From the NCBI GenBank assembly GCA_031841125.1, contig CM063114.1:8308001-8372000 (forward strand): DNA of 64,000 nt. The letters run 5' to 3'. This document shows, one piece after another, positions 32,361 through 42,854 of the stretch. How positions within the stretch are numbered: the first letter of the stretch is position 1; every line of letters starts with the position of its first letter. Made by a program: the position numbers and the translations under genes. This DNA is from Acanthococcus lagerstroemiae. Lineage: Eukaryota > Arthropoda > Insecta > Hemiptera > Eriococcidae. A model generated the notes under the pieces. It saw only the letters and a program-made list of their open reading frames with translations, did not search any database and was not told where the DNA came from.

Positions 32361-34683
32361 TAATGAAAAAAGCCCCCTGCTTAAATTCTTAGTCCATTTC
32401 TTTTGAGATACCGCTTGCCGACGTATTTACTTCATTTTTTTCAAATGTCTCCTTCCAACCCATAGCCTTTATGTCTCATCTTAAAATCCGGCTCTGACTA
32501 ATCCAAGTATGGAGCTGGATTCAATACTGCCAACATATTCCCCGGTCATCTTACAAATTGCTCTTGAAACAAAATGCTCGGGGAGCGAGCCCAGGGAAAG
32601 CCAGGTTTGGTGCATGTTGGAAATAGTTACCAATATTTCCAGGCTGACAGAGGCGAAGATAGAGTGACATTTCTGAGGAGAGGGGTGTAAGTTCTTGGTA
32701 TCTGCTTGACCAAGATTCTAGAATTCTCGCATCTCTAAAAGCAGGACGAGGAATTGGAGGAAACTAGTTTTTTCTCTGTGGCTTGGGAAAGTCGACCATG
32801 TAATGAAGTGAAAGTACTGTCAATGCTCGTTTGTGTTAGGAAACTTAATTATACATCTTCTGACCTACCGATCAAATTAGTGAATTATTCGCAATGCAGT
32901 GGTGGCCAGACAATGATTTGCTCCCACATCGGAGGATAATCCCCGTGTGCGTTGCTGTTAAAACCTTTACAAGAATGTTGTGTGATTGACAGGCTTAATA
33001 CTTTTCCATGTTTTTCATTTTTGAATCATCTAGCTTTCCTTCGGGAATGACCTGTCGCTTGAAAGGTATGATACTTGTGAGAAATCAGAGAGGCGAATAC
33101 TGCGCCGTGTCTTGTAACAAAATCTAAAGTGGCGAATGCTTTGTCAACCGAAAGTTGATGCTCAGATTAAATTACACGGTCTTCATAGACTCTGATGGGG
33201 TCGAAACAATTTTCCCTTGATACGAATTTCATTGCACGCAACAGAAGGGAAGAACCTAAGGTCTTGACATTATTACAACCGTTTTACAATTTAATCGCTC
33301 CATTGATTAATTTAGTCACTCTGTCATCGTACCTTCAGCATTATCAATTTCGTGTACCTAATTTCGCTGAGAAAGTTCCAAGTGAGATCATCTGCTTGAA
33401 ATGGTTTTTCATTTTAAAAGTTCGACTCTCCTTCCTTGATGTTAATGCTGGGAAAACATTTGAAAAGAAAGTCTGTCGAACGTACCGCTGTGATCAAACG
33501 TATTTTTGTATTAATTCATCCACGTGGATGATTTTGGCCCAGAATACCTCTTTTTGCACTTCGATGTCATAATACGTGGATATTTTCCCTAATACACCCT
33601 GTACCGTTGTTCTGAATATTGTAACGTGAATACATTACCCTTGGGAAAGAAAACGAATTTTAAAATGCATTTTATTCCCAGCGGCACATCGTTAACTTTT
33701 TTTTTTGTTTTTTTGTTTTTTTTTGTTTAGCTTTTACATCGATGAAAACCGACGTCCAAAAAGCATTAATAAAACATATAGCTGATGGCACTTACAAGCC
33801 ATTTTCACTAATATAACTGCAGTCTGATTCCATTTATATGGAAATATATCGAGATTTTCGGTTTCAGCGTTAATTTTCATCAACTTGACAGTTTCGCTGT
33901 GATTTAGCTAGCAGAGTGTTGTAGAGCTATTTGAGTATCTGTTTTCTGAGGAAACAAATTACCAAAATCTTGAATGCTGTAAGATAAATTGACTTTATAC
34001 CGTAATGTAATTTTACTGAACTAGGTTTTCTCAATTTAGATTTCCCCAGAGATCGTATTTGTGCACAAGCTGGCCGAGTGGAAGAATTCTCCCGCAGGTC
34101 CGGGTGACATCGACTTGGGGGGAGCTGTAGAGCAGTATTCTAATTAGAATTTCAATAAAAAGACTTTGTAAACTACCTCGGATTACATGGCCATGAGTGC
34201 AAATAAGTGTGTAAAAGTGACGTGCAGGACCCTGAAATTACATTAGAACGCGTGGTAAGAGTATTCACGAGTGACAGAATTATATAATAAATTTTATTGA
34301 GACGAAGGTCACTTTACCTCATTTTCAATGTTTTTTGGGTTAGAAATTTGTGTGTTTTCATTTTTGGACGAGTTACGAGACAGAAAAGAGAATGTTCAAC
34401 TTAATCATAAACGGGGATATCTATAGTTTTATCTTATCGGAATCTTGCCCGCTGTTGTAAATATTCCCTTTCCTCATGTAGGCTTGTCTTAGATTGTATT
34501 ACAAAACGCACATGGAGTCCTGTGCTTGTGGCGTTTGAATCAGAAAGAGACAAAATGAAGACTTCATAGTGATAATGGGAGAAAATAATGAAAATATAAT
34601 CCGGGAAGAGTTAAAGACTTCACAGTGATACCAAAAAACCGTACGAAGGACATGATAGAGGGAATATCCGAATAAGAATAAAT
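32361..34683. other. No gene recognised
   Basis: The longest frame (33195-33572 plus, 125 codons) has no motif I recognise and no support from context. A T-rich run with GTTTTTTTG words lies at 33700-33728. 34067-34115 has a tRNA-like A-box word (GCTGGCCGAGTGG) without a good B box. Confidence 0.45.
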
Positions 34684-34685
34684 TA

Positions 34686-34893
34686 CCGTCAACTGGGGTA
34701 ATACGGACGGTCACTGGTTCTAATATCGGCCACTCGTGATTTGTTGCAGGAGCGCGAGTATCGTTATCAGTAAGATCAACTGGGATAATATCGGATACCG
34801 GTGGTAATATCGGCCACTCATGACTTGTTGTAGTAGCGCTAGTATCGTTATCAATAAAAAGTCATGTATGACTGATGTTACCCCAATTGGCGG
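34686..34893. mobile_element. 208-bp Tc1/mariner-like MITE with an internal duplication
   Basis: TA flanks both sides (34684-34685, 34894-34895). The left end CCGTCAACTGGGGTAATAC and the reverse complement of the right end CCGCCAATTGGGGTAACAT match at 15 of 19 positions. Inside, an 87-bp unit beginning TCAACTGGG at 34689 is repeated from 34776, each containing TAATATCGGCCACTC and AGTATCGTTATCA. No coding capacity. Confidence 0.75.
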
Positions 34894-35019
34894 TACATTT
34901 ATTCATTTCTTTTAACGTCGAATGTATTTTTGTTTATTCAAAGATTTAAAAAAATTACGTAATTAAAAGAAAACCAACAGACATCATCCTTTGTGTGACT
35001 GTTTGATACTCGTTAATGC

Positions 35020-35375
35020 TAAGTCTGTTCCCCCTTGATTGCCCATTTCTGGGCATAGGCCTGTACTCCAAGTATACGCTTGACGAACTCTCAGTCTGAG
35101 GTCCAAATCTATATTTGCTGTGAACATGTCTCCTTTTTGAAGAAAAAAAAAAACAGCTCTCACTTTGATCTATTCTACTCTTTCTTTCTGTTTTACTTCT
35201 TCCATCTTGCATCATCAGATACTTTGGTATTTAAATTCCTTTCTCTCCTTAATTTCGCCTCCTATTTCTATATTTCTTTGATATTGTTTCCATTTACAGA
35301 CTACTATCTTTTTTGTTTTACTCTTATTCATCTTCATTTTATATTTTATTTTCATTTATTTTGTTGTTTTTTTTT
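35020..35375 (-). repeat. Rearranged LINE 3' fragments
   Basis: 35020-35075 on the minus strand reads VQAYAQKWAIKGEQT-stop, the same C terminus as at 38.9 kb. 35095-35330 matches the LINE 3' UTR family (15980-16190 and 38670-38830: TGTCTCCTTTTTGA, CATCATCAGA, TTTACAGACTACT). In 38.3-39.1 kb the order is opposite, so the two pieces were rearranged or inserted separately. Confidence 0.6.
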
Positions 35376-35656
35376 CAGGACCAAAAACGGAGAAATAACA
35401 ACGAATAGAAGAATAGAATCGCAGAAATAGTAAGTACACTCTATGATAACATACAACAAGAAAAAAAAAAGAAACAATAGAATACAGAATACGCGTACAT
35501 AATAATTTAGACATACTATTAAAATAAGCGGAGGACATTCCTTCAATTCTAAGTACAGAACTAGAAATGACAATAAAAAACCTAAAAAAAGATGAAATAC
35601 CATGACCCGATAAAAGCGATAACGATACCCTTAAAAAGTTATTCGAAGTGTTAGTA

Positions 35657-36045
35657 CAGGATGCCCTGTTCTGAAAAAGTGAAGGGAAGTCAGGAAAAGT
35701 CGGAGAATTTTGAAATGAAAAAGTCAGGGAAAGTCAGAGATTTTAGGAAATATGTCTGAGAAAAGCATAATCCATCTAAGAGAGATTCCAGTGTAAATTC
35801 ATGTGTTGTCCTTTGAAGTGGTTGAAGCCGAAATAAAGCAAACTAATTTTTTTGATTGTTATATCTTAGTTTTGTTTTTATGTTCGCAGTCTTCGTAATA
35901 AAGTTGCAAACATTTGAGTATTGCGTACATCTTTTCGCTCGCCCTGTAACTTTACTTAGCCACCTTTTGGACCGCTCTGAAACGTGTCTGTAAAAGTTAG
36001 GAAAAAGTTAGGGAATTTCACTTTAGAAGAAAACTAGGCACCCTG
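35657..36045. mobile_element. 389-bp MITE inserted in LINE coding sequence
   Basis: Starts CAGGATGCCCTGTTCT; the right end reverse-complements to CAGGGTGCCTAGTTTTC. TAGTA flanks it on both sides (35652-35656 and 36046-36050). Same family as 10740-11124, also with a 5-bp duplication. The CAGGGTGCC terminus looks hAT-like, but hAT elements usually make 8-bp duplications, so the superfamily is left open. Its removal gives the continuous reading EVL-VEPLSKI in the host LINE. Confidence 0.9.
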
Positions 36046-36778
36046 TAGTAGAACCATTATCAAAAATCTTTAATAAAATAATAACGAAAGTAACCTCGTA
36101 TCAGTGGGAAAAGTCTGAAATGATCCTCTAGTTCAAGAAAGGGGAAAGACAAAATCCAAGTAATACAGGCTTGTTGGCTTGTCATCTAGCATAAATAAAA
36201 TTTTTATGAACATAATAAAAAAACAGAATTTACAACCAATTAGAGGAAATCAATACTATGAGAAGGCCAGATTGAGAAAAGGTTATTCCGCAATAGAATA
36301 TATGAAGTTACCTGATAGAAAAAGCAGAGGGTTCCTATGTGTCGACTTTGAAAAAGCCTTCGATTCCATAAAACACTTCGGAATGTGGGGAGAAAAAATG
36401 GTAAATCACGAAATCAACGTTAAATCACTATAATATTAAAAAAATATTATATATCTGGATGGAGTCGCATATGTCAAAACAGATAAGGAGAGGAGATGTT
36501 TCAAAATAGAGACGTGAGAAATGGTGACCTCCTGTCACCAAACTTATTTAACCGTTACTGGAGGGGATATTCAGCAAGCTTTCATGGGGAGAAAAAGGGA
36601 TTAAAATTGATGGAAAACGTCTAAATAATTTAAGATTTGCTGACGGCATTAGTGATAGTATTAATCAGTGGTATCTCCCAAGAAGTTCAAAAATAAATGG
36701 CAGAAGTATAGAATGAACTAAAAACCAATATAATAAAGATAAGGTACATGAGTAATAAGGAGGAGGATAGACTAGAAA

Positions 36779-37003
36779 TTCAGGTTGGCCAAGTGGATAG
36801 CGCGTGGTCTCGGAATCCGGAAGTCCCGGGTTCGAGCCCACGTAGTAACTCGCCAGATTTCGACCTATGCCGGTTTTTCGGCCAGAAAGAAAGAGGACCC
36901 AGATAGCTCTCACAGCCTCCCCTACGTCTCTGAAATAATGCTCGAAAAGACGGATTCCAGGGCTCTGGCTGAGAGCAATTTAAGAAAAAGAAAAAAAAAA
37001 AAG
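36779..37003 (+). mobile_element. tRNA-derived SINE
   Basis: The head carries both RNA polymerase III promoter boxes: A box TGGCCAAGTGGATAGCGCG at 36786 and B box GGGTTCGAGCCC at 36828-36839, about 43 bases apart as in tRNA genes. The tRNA-unrelated body includes CGCCAGATTTCGACC and a repeated-looking stretch to GCTGAGAGCAATTTAAG, followed by an A-rich tail (36983-37002). AGAAAT lies on both sides (36773-36778, 37004-37009), a short target duplication. Deleting one copy plus the SINE restores the LINE frame DRLE-MIVIEKVKMF. The parent tRNA could not be identified from the arms. Confidence 0.85.
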
Positions 37004-37062
37004 AGAAATGATAGTGATAGAGAAGGTGAAAATGTTTGCTTACCCAGGAAATGTAATGTTAT

Positions 37063-37265
37063 ACTCCTTAGTCTCTCTACTAGTAGGTTGCATCTCTCCA
37101 CTTCTTTCTCCCCTGCGCTAATCTTTTCATTTCTGAGAAGGATTTACACTTTGTATCCTTCATTATCTGCTCTCCATAACTCATTCTGTGCATTCAGTTA
37201 ATTATTTCTTACTTGGTTACACCCTCGTAATATTGATCAGAATATCATCTGTTTCATGTTCAGTT
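37063..37265 (-). repeat. LINE 3' end fragment
   Basis: CTCCTTAGTCTCTCTACTAGTAGG and GGATTTACACTTTGTATCCTTC match 38355-38460 and 15553-15660. Orientation is opposite to the LINE at 35.4-37.06 kb, so the join is a rearrangement or independent insertion. Confidence 0.6.
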
Positions 37266-37419
37266 TTGTTATCCGGAGACCTCCACGTTCATTTACCTTT
37301 TTCTGGTTTATTCGTAAACGTGTTTAAACTATTTTCGAGTGCTAAGTTCAACGGTTTAGCTCTGCTCTTGTTGGTTCCCCCCATCCAGAATTGATTGCGT
37401 GTCCCAGACTCGTTTTTTT

Positions 37420-37665
37420 TTACTTGACAATTCTAGTAGACATCCCATTCACGGCGTCATTAGAAGCCGATGTAAACCGCCTTCAAATAAAGAGTATGCT
37501 ATTCGCACACACTCATGATTGTATTATTGACAGTCTGGTTCGCCGTAAATACGCGGAATTGGAGTGGACTCGCCGCGGGGCTAGTATTAGTTCACCGGCT
37601 GAAGCAAAAACCGGTAAAAATTGTAGGGCTGAACCCGGCTTCTGCCATTGATGTAGGAGATCGTC
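37420..37665. repeat. Interspersed repeat, copy 2 of the 15355-15540 unit
   Basis: Shares TAAACCGCC, AAAGAGTATGCTATT(C/T)GCACACA, TTCGCCGTAAATACGCGGA and TTCTGCCATTGATG with the first copy over about 185 bases, with more G+C in the middle. It carries GCCGGGTTCAGCCCT on the minus strand, which is faintly like a pol III B box; a SINE origin is possible but unproved. Confidence 0.6.
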
Positions 37666-37949
37666 AGTGTTGCCAGATCCCTTTCATGAAAATTCTTGAG
37701 GTTTGGTTGTGTGACTGGAATAAATACATCGGAGCTTACACTTCTTTATGTGCCAGTTTTTTTTCGTTGTTTTTTTTTTAAACTCGTGATATGTCACGAG
37801 TGTTGTGAGAGAGGGCAACGCCGGAGGTAATTGATTGCACCGATTGATGAGATCTCTTCGATAATTTGGAAATCACTGGAGTGGGAAATGCTGGGATTGA
37901 CAGGGCATGGCACCAGTTACATGTGCGTGTTTCTGAGTATGAATGAATA
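37666..37949. other. Spacer; no gene recognised
   Basis: Short T run at 37765-37778. Nothing else supported. Confidence 0.4.
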
Positions 37950-37951
37950 TA

Positions 37952-38104
37952 CCGGGTGATGAACGAGAAGTCGCACCATAGGCAAACATGTAGTAACGCG
38001 CAACGTGTACGTAATGCATGTAGCGGAGATAGTGTTATCTTGTCGGCGCCGTTGCGCCTTATCACTTGTTGGCCCTATGGTGCGACTTCTCGTTCATCAC
38101 CCTG
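37952..38104. mobile_element. 153-bp TA-flanked MITE with 30-bp inverted ends
   Basis: Left CCGGGTGATGAACGAGAAGT and onward to CGCACCATAG; right end is its reverse complement with one difference. TA lies at 37950-37951 and 38105-38106, fitting Tc1/mariner transposition. The near-perfect arms make this one of the youngest MITEs here. Frames inside are palindrome artefacts. Confidence 0.9.
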
Positions 38105-38339
38105 TATGTGTGTAGCTTAATGAGGGTAAGTGTGTCTGGAATGCTTGCGAGAATGAAAGTGAGTGTGAACGAATGAATACATGTGTGCAAAGGTGTTTTT
38201 TTAAATTATAATTTCAATTTTTTTATTTTCAAGTCTTAAATATTATAATTATTATAACTTTATTGTAATATTGGTCCCCTTCCAGTGATTGGCTAACTCC
38301 GGCTGTTGAAATGGAAGAATAAAGTATTTATTTATTTAT

Positions 38340-39120
38340 TTATGATGGTGATATATTCTTAATCTCTCGACTAATAGGTTGCATCTAGTCACTTTTTTCT
38401 CTCCTGTGCTAATCTTTTCACTTCAGAGAAGGATTTACACCTTGTATCCTTCATTATCTGCTCTTCGTAACTTATTCTTTGCCTTCCTTTCCAGTTCCTT
38501 CCCTCAACCAGCCTAGTAGTAATATCAGCATCTTTGGATTATGGCCTATCATTTTAACTCTTCTCTTTACAACTGTATTCCAAATTTCTCTTTCCTTTCT
38601 TACTTGCCTCAATGCTTCCTCATTCGTGATCTCTTATAACTCCACAATTCCAAATATCCTATCCTTTTTCTTTCTTGTGTTGTTCTATTCTACTCTTTAT
38701 TTCTGTTTTAGTTCTTTCTTCTTGCGGTATCAGACTTACCTAACTATTTAACTTCCGTTACCTCCTTTATTTTTTCTCCTCAATTGGATTTAGTTCCTAT
38801 TTGCAGACTATCAGCTGTATTTATCTGTAGTCTTACATTTCTATAACTACTTATTACCAGCTCTGTTCTCCCTTGATAGCTAATTTCTAGGCATAGGCCT
38901 GTACAAGTTTTTTCCACTTTCTTCTGTCAATTTCCTCCCTGTCCTAAGTCAGTCTCCATACGTTTACTATCTCAACCCTCCGTCTGATGCTTGATCTACC
39001 TCTAGTGTGTCTAACCTCCCTAGGTGCCCATTCCATAATGTTCCTTGTCCATCTCCCCTTTTGTTCAGCTAAATGTCCCACATATTTCCCTTTTAATTTT
39101 TTGATGGTATACCCCAGAGT
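38340..39120 (-). pseudogene. LINE reverse-transcriptase C terminus with 3' UTR
   Basis: From 39120 downward on the minus strand: KGKYVGHLAEQKGRWTRNI, MEWAPREVRHTRGRSS, VEIVNVWRLT, then REEIDRRKWKKLVQAYA-stop-KLAIKGEQSW. These are the W-x-G-H, RWT, RGRP, and YAQK landmarks that end many RTE-type polyproteins. Below 38880 is about 540 bases of 3' UTR of the family also seen at 15.5, 35.1 and 37.1 kb. This is the copy that links the non-coding repeats to a LINE. Confidence 0.75.
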
Positions 39121-40725
39121 TGGCATTTTACGTGTAAAATGATTTATTTTACATTTTACGTAAAATGCATGTAAAAAGTAAAATAGTTGTAAAATGGTGT
39201 AAAAACAACGTGATTGATTAAACATAAATGATAAGTTTATTAACTTATCCTTATTTGAAATATCAAACGCCTTATAGGAAATTAGATTGGTATACCTAAG
39301 TACCTACTTGTTCAAGTTAGAAACAGTAAAAATAATAGTATTAACTCAGTGGGCTATTGTTAGGAATGTGACTATTGGTAAGTAGGGAGGAAGATCAAAG
39401 GGTCAAGTACAGTGGAATGATGAAGTTGGAATAAGTTTTGAAAAACCAGGAAGTATAAGTTTAAAGTTATATATAAAATTTTATGAGTTACATAAAGTGA
39501 ATTCGAGGCAGTATTATTAGACAAAACGATTTTTTGTCATTTTGTCAGACGAGCATTTTATCTTTTACTGTTACGTCATAAGTTATGTCCTATTCAGAGT
39601 TTTGTCATTTTGTTTTTTCATAATTTTTTTGTCATTTTGTTTCCCTTTTTGTCATGTCGCTTAGTATAGTCTACTGTCGACGGAAATGTCGCTTAGCATA
39701 ATCTGTCACAGTTGAATGAGTCCAAGTTAAAAGGGCGTAAGGCGAGAAGTTCAAATTTTCAAAACCGCATTTCAAAGTGTAGAATGGTGTACGCACTCGG
39801 GAGGGGACTCTGTTGGAGATTTTACTATGGAACCACGTAGTTCCATCGTTTGACTACTGATGTTGAAGGTTACCCGTCCCCGACTTAGCCTCATTAGTCT
39901 GCAGCAGCTGTTCCAAAACAACCCATTTTGTGTCTTCTGCGTGGACTTTTTCCCCTACAAGGTTTTCACATAAATAGTGACTTGTTTTGGTGTTCCAGTT
40001 TCCTTCTTATTACAAAATTGTCGAAGTTGAATTCAAATTTGAAAGATCAAAAATTTGATGTAATAATTATTTAATCATTATGAAAATGTCCAAATGCAGT
40101 CAACTTCCAGTGGATAAGATACAAAATTGAATGCAAAAATACTTAAAAAATACGAAAACTTCAAATATTCTTTAGTATTATAGCGAGGCGAGATAAACGG
40201 GAGACAACAGTGTAGCCACTTGACTACAGCCTAACATCATAAAATCCAAAAGGGCGGGTTTTGAATATCTGGGTTCCCTTTTCTTAACAGAAGCGGAAAT
40301 AGATTTAGTGAACATCCTGTTCAAACGATTCAGAATTTGTTTCGTTGGTACAACTGAATTCAAATAATTACCAGCAAGTTAATCATTCTATCAACCTTGA
40401 AAAAAAAAACAAAACAGAATGTCTTCGAAAAAGTACCTACAAGATTTCTATTTACTATGTCTCAGTCCCTTGTCAAGTGAAGGTAGGCATATATATCAAC
40501 ATATTGTCAGAATAGGTTGCCTGCTACATCAGTCCAAGAAAGATCACTCACTTTAAAACACCCGTATAGTATAGAGCCGGGTTCACATGAGAGGGTCAAA
40601 GGCCCTACAGCGCTCATATGGGTAATGAGAAACAAGAAGCAAGGGGAAAAAAAAACATTAAAAAAATGAAAGTTAGTCTTATTGTCAGAAAATGTATCAA
40701 AAATTATTTGAAGGAGGGGTCTCTT
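39121..40725. other. Gene-free; two short-word repeat patches
   Basis: 39120-39210 is built of TTTTAC/GTAAAA words; 39510-39700 repeats TTTTGTCATTTTGT and twice has TGTCGCTTAGTATA-like text (39654, 39689). No coding motif. Confidence 0.5.
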
Positions 40726-41490
40726 AACGAGTGGCCACTGTCTGCGTTTGATTCGAGTTAGTTTTAGTCCTGGGTTTATTTTAGTCACATTTGGCCACTC
40801 CGAGTCAAACTTGGTCATTTTTGGAAGGATTCGATCATTTTTGATAACATTTTGTCAAGTTCGGGTTTTGTTCCGTTTAATGTATTCGAGGCGGTTCTGA
40901 TAAATTTAGGTTGATTTTGGTCATGCTTGAAATATTTTGAGTTGTTTTTGATGTTTGGTGTAGGGTGCTTTTGACTTGTTTTGATCAGATTTCGCCGTGT
41001 CTGATTGATTTTGGCCGCTCTTCATCATGTTTGGTTCAGGCTGTTCTTCCTAATTTTTAATTTACGCTGGTTTTTGATTTGTTTTGCTGATCAGATTTTG
41101 TATAATTTAGTCTGATGTAGAAAGTTTATGATTAATTTTGGCCATTTCTGATTAATTTTGACCGCTTTTCACTGTATTTGGTTCAGGTCGTTTTTAATAA
41201 TTTTTGATTTAGGTTATTGCTTATTTGTTTTATAGCTTAGATTTTGCCAAGTTTGGCCTAATGCGGACAGTTTTGATCTACTGTGATCGGACTTGGTCTT
41301 TCCTGAATAATTTTAATCATTTTTAATGTGTTTGGTCTAGTTTGGTTTCATTCATTTTGACATCTTCTGTTAATTTTTGGTATAATTTCGTCAAGTTTGA
41401 TTGGATGTGGCACGTTTGGTCCATTTTGTGATTTGGTCGTTTCTGCTTGATTTTGTGTCCTTCTAGTCATTTCTGATCACGTTTGGCATC
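40726..41490. repeat. Degenerate array of TTGGTC/TTTTGATC words
   Basis: TTTGGTC, TTTTGGCC, GATTTTGG and TTTTTGAT recur every 8-14 bases. The word is the reverse complement of that in the 30.96-32.36 kb array, so the two are the same repeat type in opposite orientation. Confidence 0.7.
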
Positions 41491-42444
41491 AACAGGTAGA
41501 TTGACATTCGTGGTCAAAGGCGCTTGCCTTCAAGGGAACATCTAGAAAAAGGAAGTGAATGAAAATAAAAATAGAGGAAGAGAACAAACACGATTTTCTA
41601 GGGAAAATTGAACTGAACATTTTTTAAACGTGGGGGGATGCTTTCATATTATTAGCCTTAGAGCTCATTTCGCCTACATTCGGCCTCAGGTGCTGAAAGG
41701 ACAGACCAAAGGGTACCACAATCGGTTACGTTGAAAACGTATACCCTATGCAATTCAGTAATTTAGCATTGGCCATAGAAGGAAAGTGGTGCAAAAGAGA
41801 TCTCTCGGGTCCTGTAAGGAATTTTCGAGCACAAGATGTTCAAGGCACATTTATAAATCTGGGCCAAAGAAGGGCCATGAATAGTTCAAAATCTTTCTAC
41901 AAAATTGTCATCTTTGAATTCGTCTACTTCGAGAAGACGCTGTTCTGCCACTTCAGAAAAAAAGATTCAATTAAGTAATTTTCGGTCTTACCGTTACATC
42001 TTCAGTGAAGCATTTCAATCAAGCTTTCAACATGCCCATATTGTACTTGAGACACTTACCTATAACAAAGAAAATTACAAACCATTAATGTAAATAGACA
42101 AATGATACCTAAATATTTATAATTTAAAAAAAAAAGAAGAGAATTTATATTTGTCTGATAGTTTAGCGTTCAGTTTCCATTAGGTACTTTTCCAGATTAA
42201 TCAGACGAACCATCCTCTTCAATCCTAGAAAGCATCGCTTTAGTATACAACTCAATTACAAAATAAAATGTCGATGATGAAGGGCAAAGATGGGTCAGAA
42301 AAGTGGACATCATCATTTCCAGACAGCGGGCAAGGACCAGCTAGTGAACAGGGCTGGCGCTGAAGAAATTTTCTTCGGGAGGAGGGGGCTGAAAACATCT
42401 GTACACATTACCTACGATGCAAATTTTAAGTGAATACATGTGCG
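41491..42444. other. No gene recognised
   Basis: Frames of 60-80 codons without motif (for example 41748-41978). A GA-rich and A-run patch lies near 42125-42140. Confidence 0.45.
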
Positions 42445-42854
42445 AAAAGGAGTAATGCTTCATCAACTACAAAATAGCGGTCGATAATGTCAACTGGCGG
42501 ATACCCTGGAGTTGTATAGGAAAACTAGAAGTTCCAAAGCACCTGATTGCTCTGCTTAAGAGCCTATACGAAGACAACTCTGCTCCAGTGAGAGTAGAAG
42601 GAGAACTAGGAGAACTCACGCAGCACTTCAAAACTGCCAACGGAGTACGACAGGGATGCATACTCAGCCCTATTCTATTCAACGCCTGTGGAGAGTGGGT
42701 TATGACAGAAGCCCTGGATGAATGGGAAGAAGGGGTATCGCCAGGAGGGAAACGAATATCCGACCTCAGATATGCAGACGATACCACTCTGCTAGCCACA
42801 ACGACAGAAAAACTGAAAGAACTACTGAAGAAAGTTGGTCGGATAATTCTCGCG

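Larger units (their letters stand above)
35376..37062 (+). pseudogene. RTE-like LINE reverse transcriptase with MITE and SINE inserted
   Basis: Plus-strand order: TKNGEITTNRR, AEIVSTLYDNIQQ (shifted), IPSILSTELEMTIKNLKKDE, NDTLKKLFEVL, [389-bp MITE], VEPLSKIFNKIITK, WEKSEMIL, FKKGERQNPSN, SSINKIFMNIIKKQNLQ, ENQYYEKARLRKGYSAIEY-like, FLCVDFEKAFDSIKHFG (motif A), a decayed stretch, GKRLNNLRFADGI (FADD changed to FADG in the current frame), IKIRYMSNKEEDRLE, [SINE], VIEKVKMFAYPGN. Taking out each insertion with one copy of its target duplication restores the frame at the junction. The sequence ends at about 37062 against a LINE 3' fragment of opposite orientation. Confidence 0.85.

Noticed and set aside
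33195..33572. 125-codon frame as a small host gene
   Set aside because: No motif, no intron partner, no similarity I recognise; length is within what random AT-rich sequence gives over 64 kb.
34067..34120. tRNA-like word GCTGGCCGAGTGG
   Set aside because: No matching B box, acceptor pairing or A-rich tail; at most a decayed SINE head.
35080..35603. Phenylalanine/leucine-rich frames on both strands as membrane proteins
   Set aside because: They come from T-rich and A-rich LINE 3' UTR sequence that recurs elsewhere in the window.
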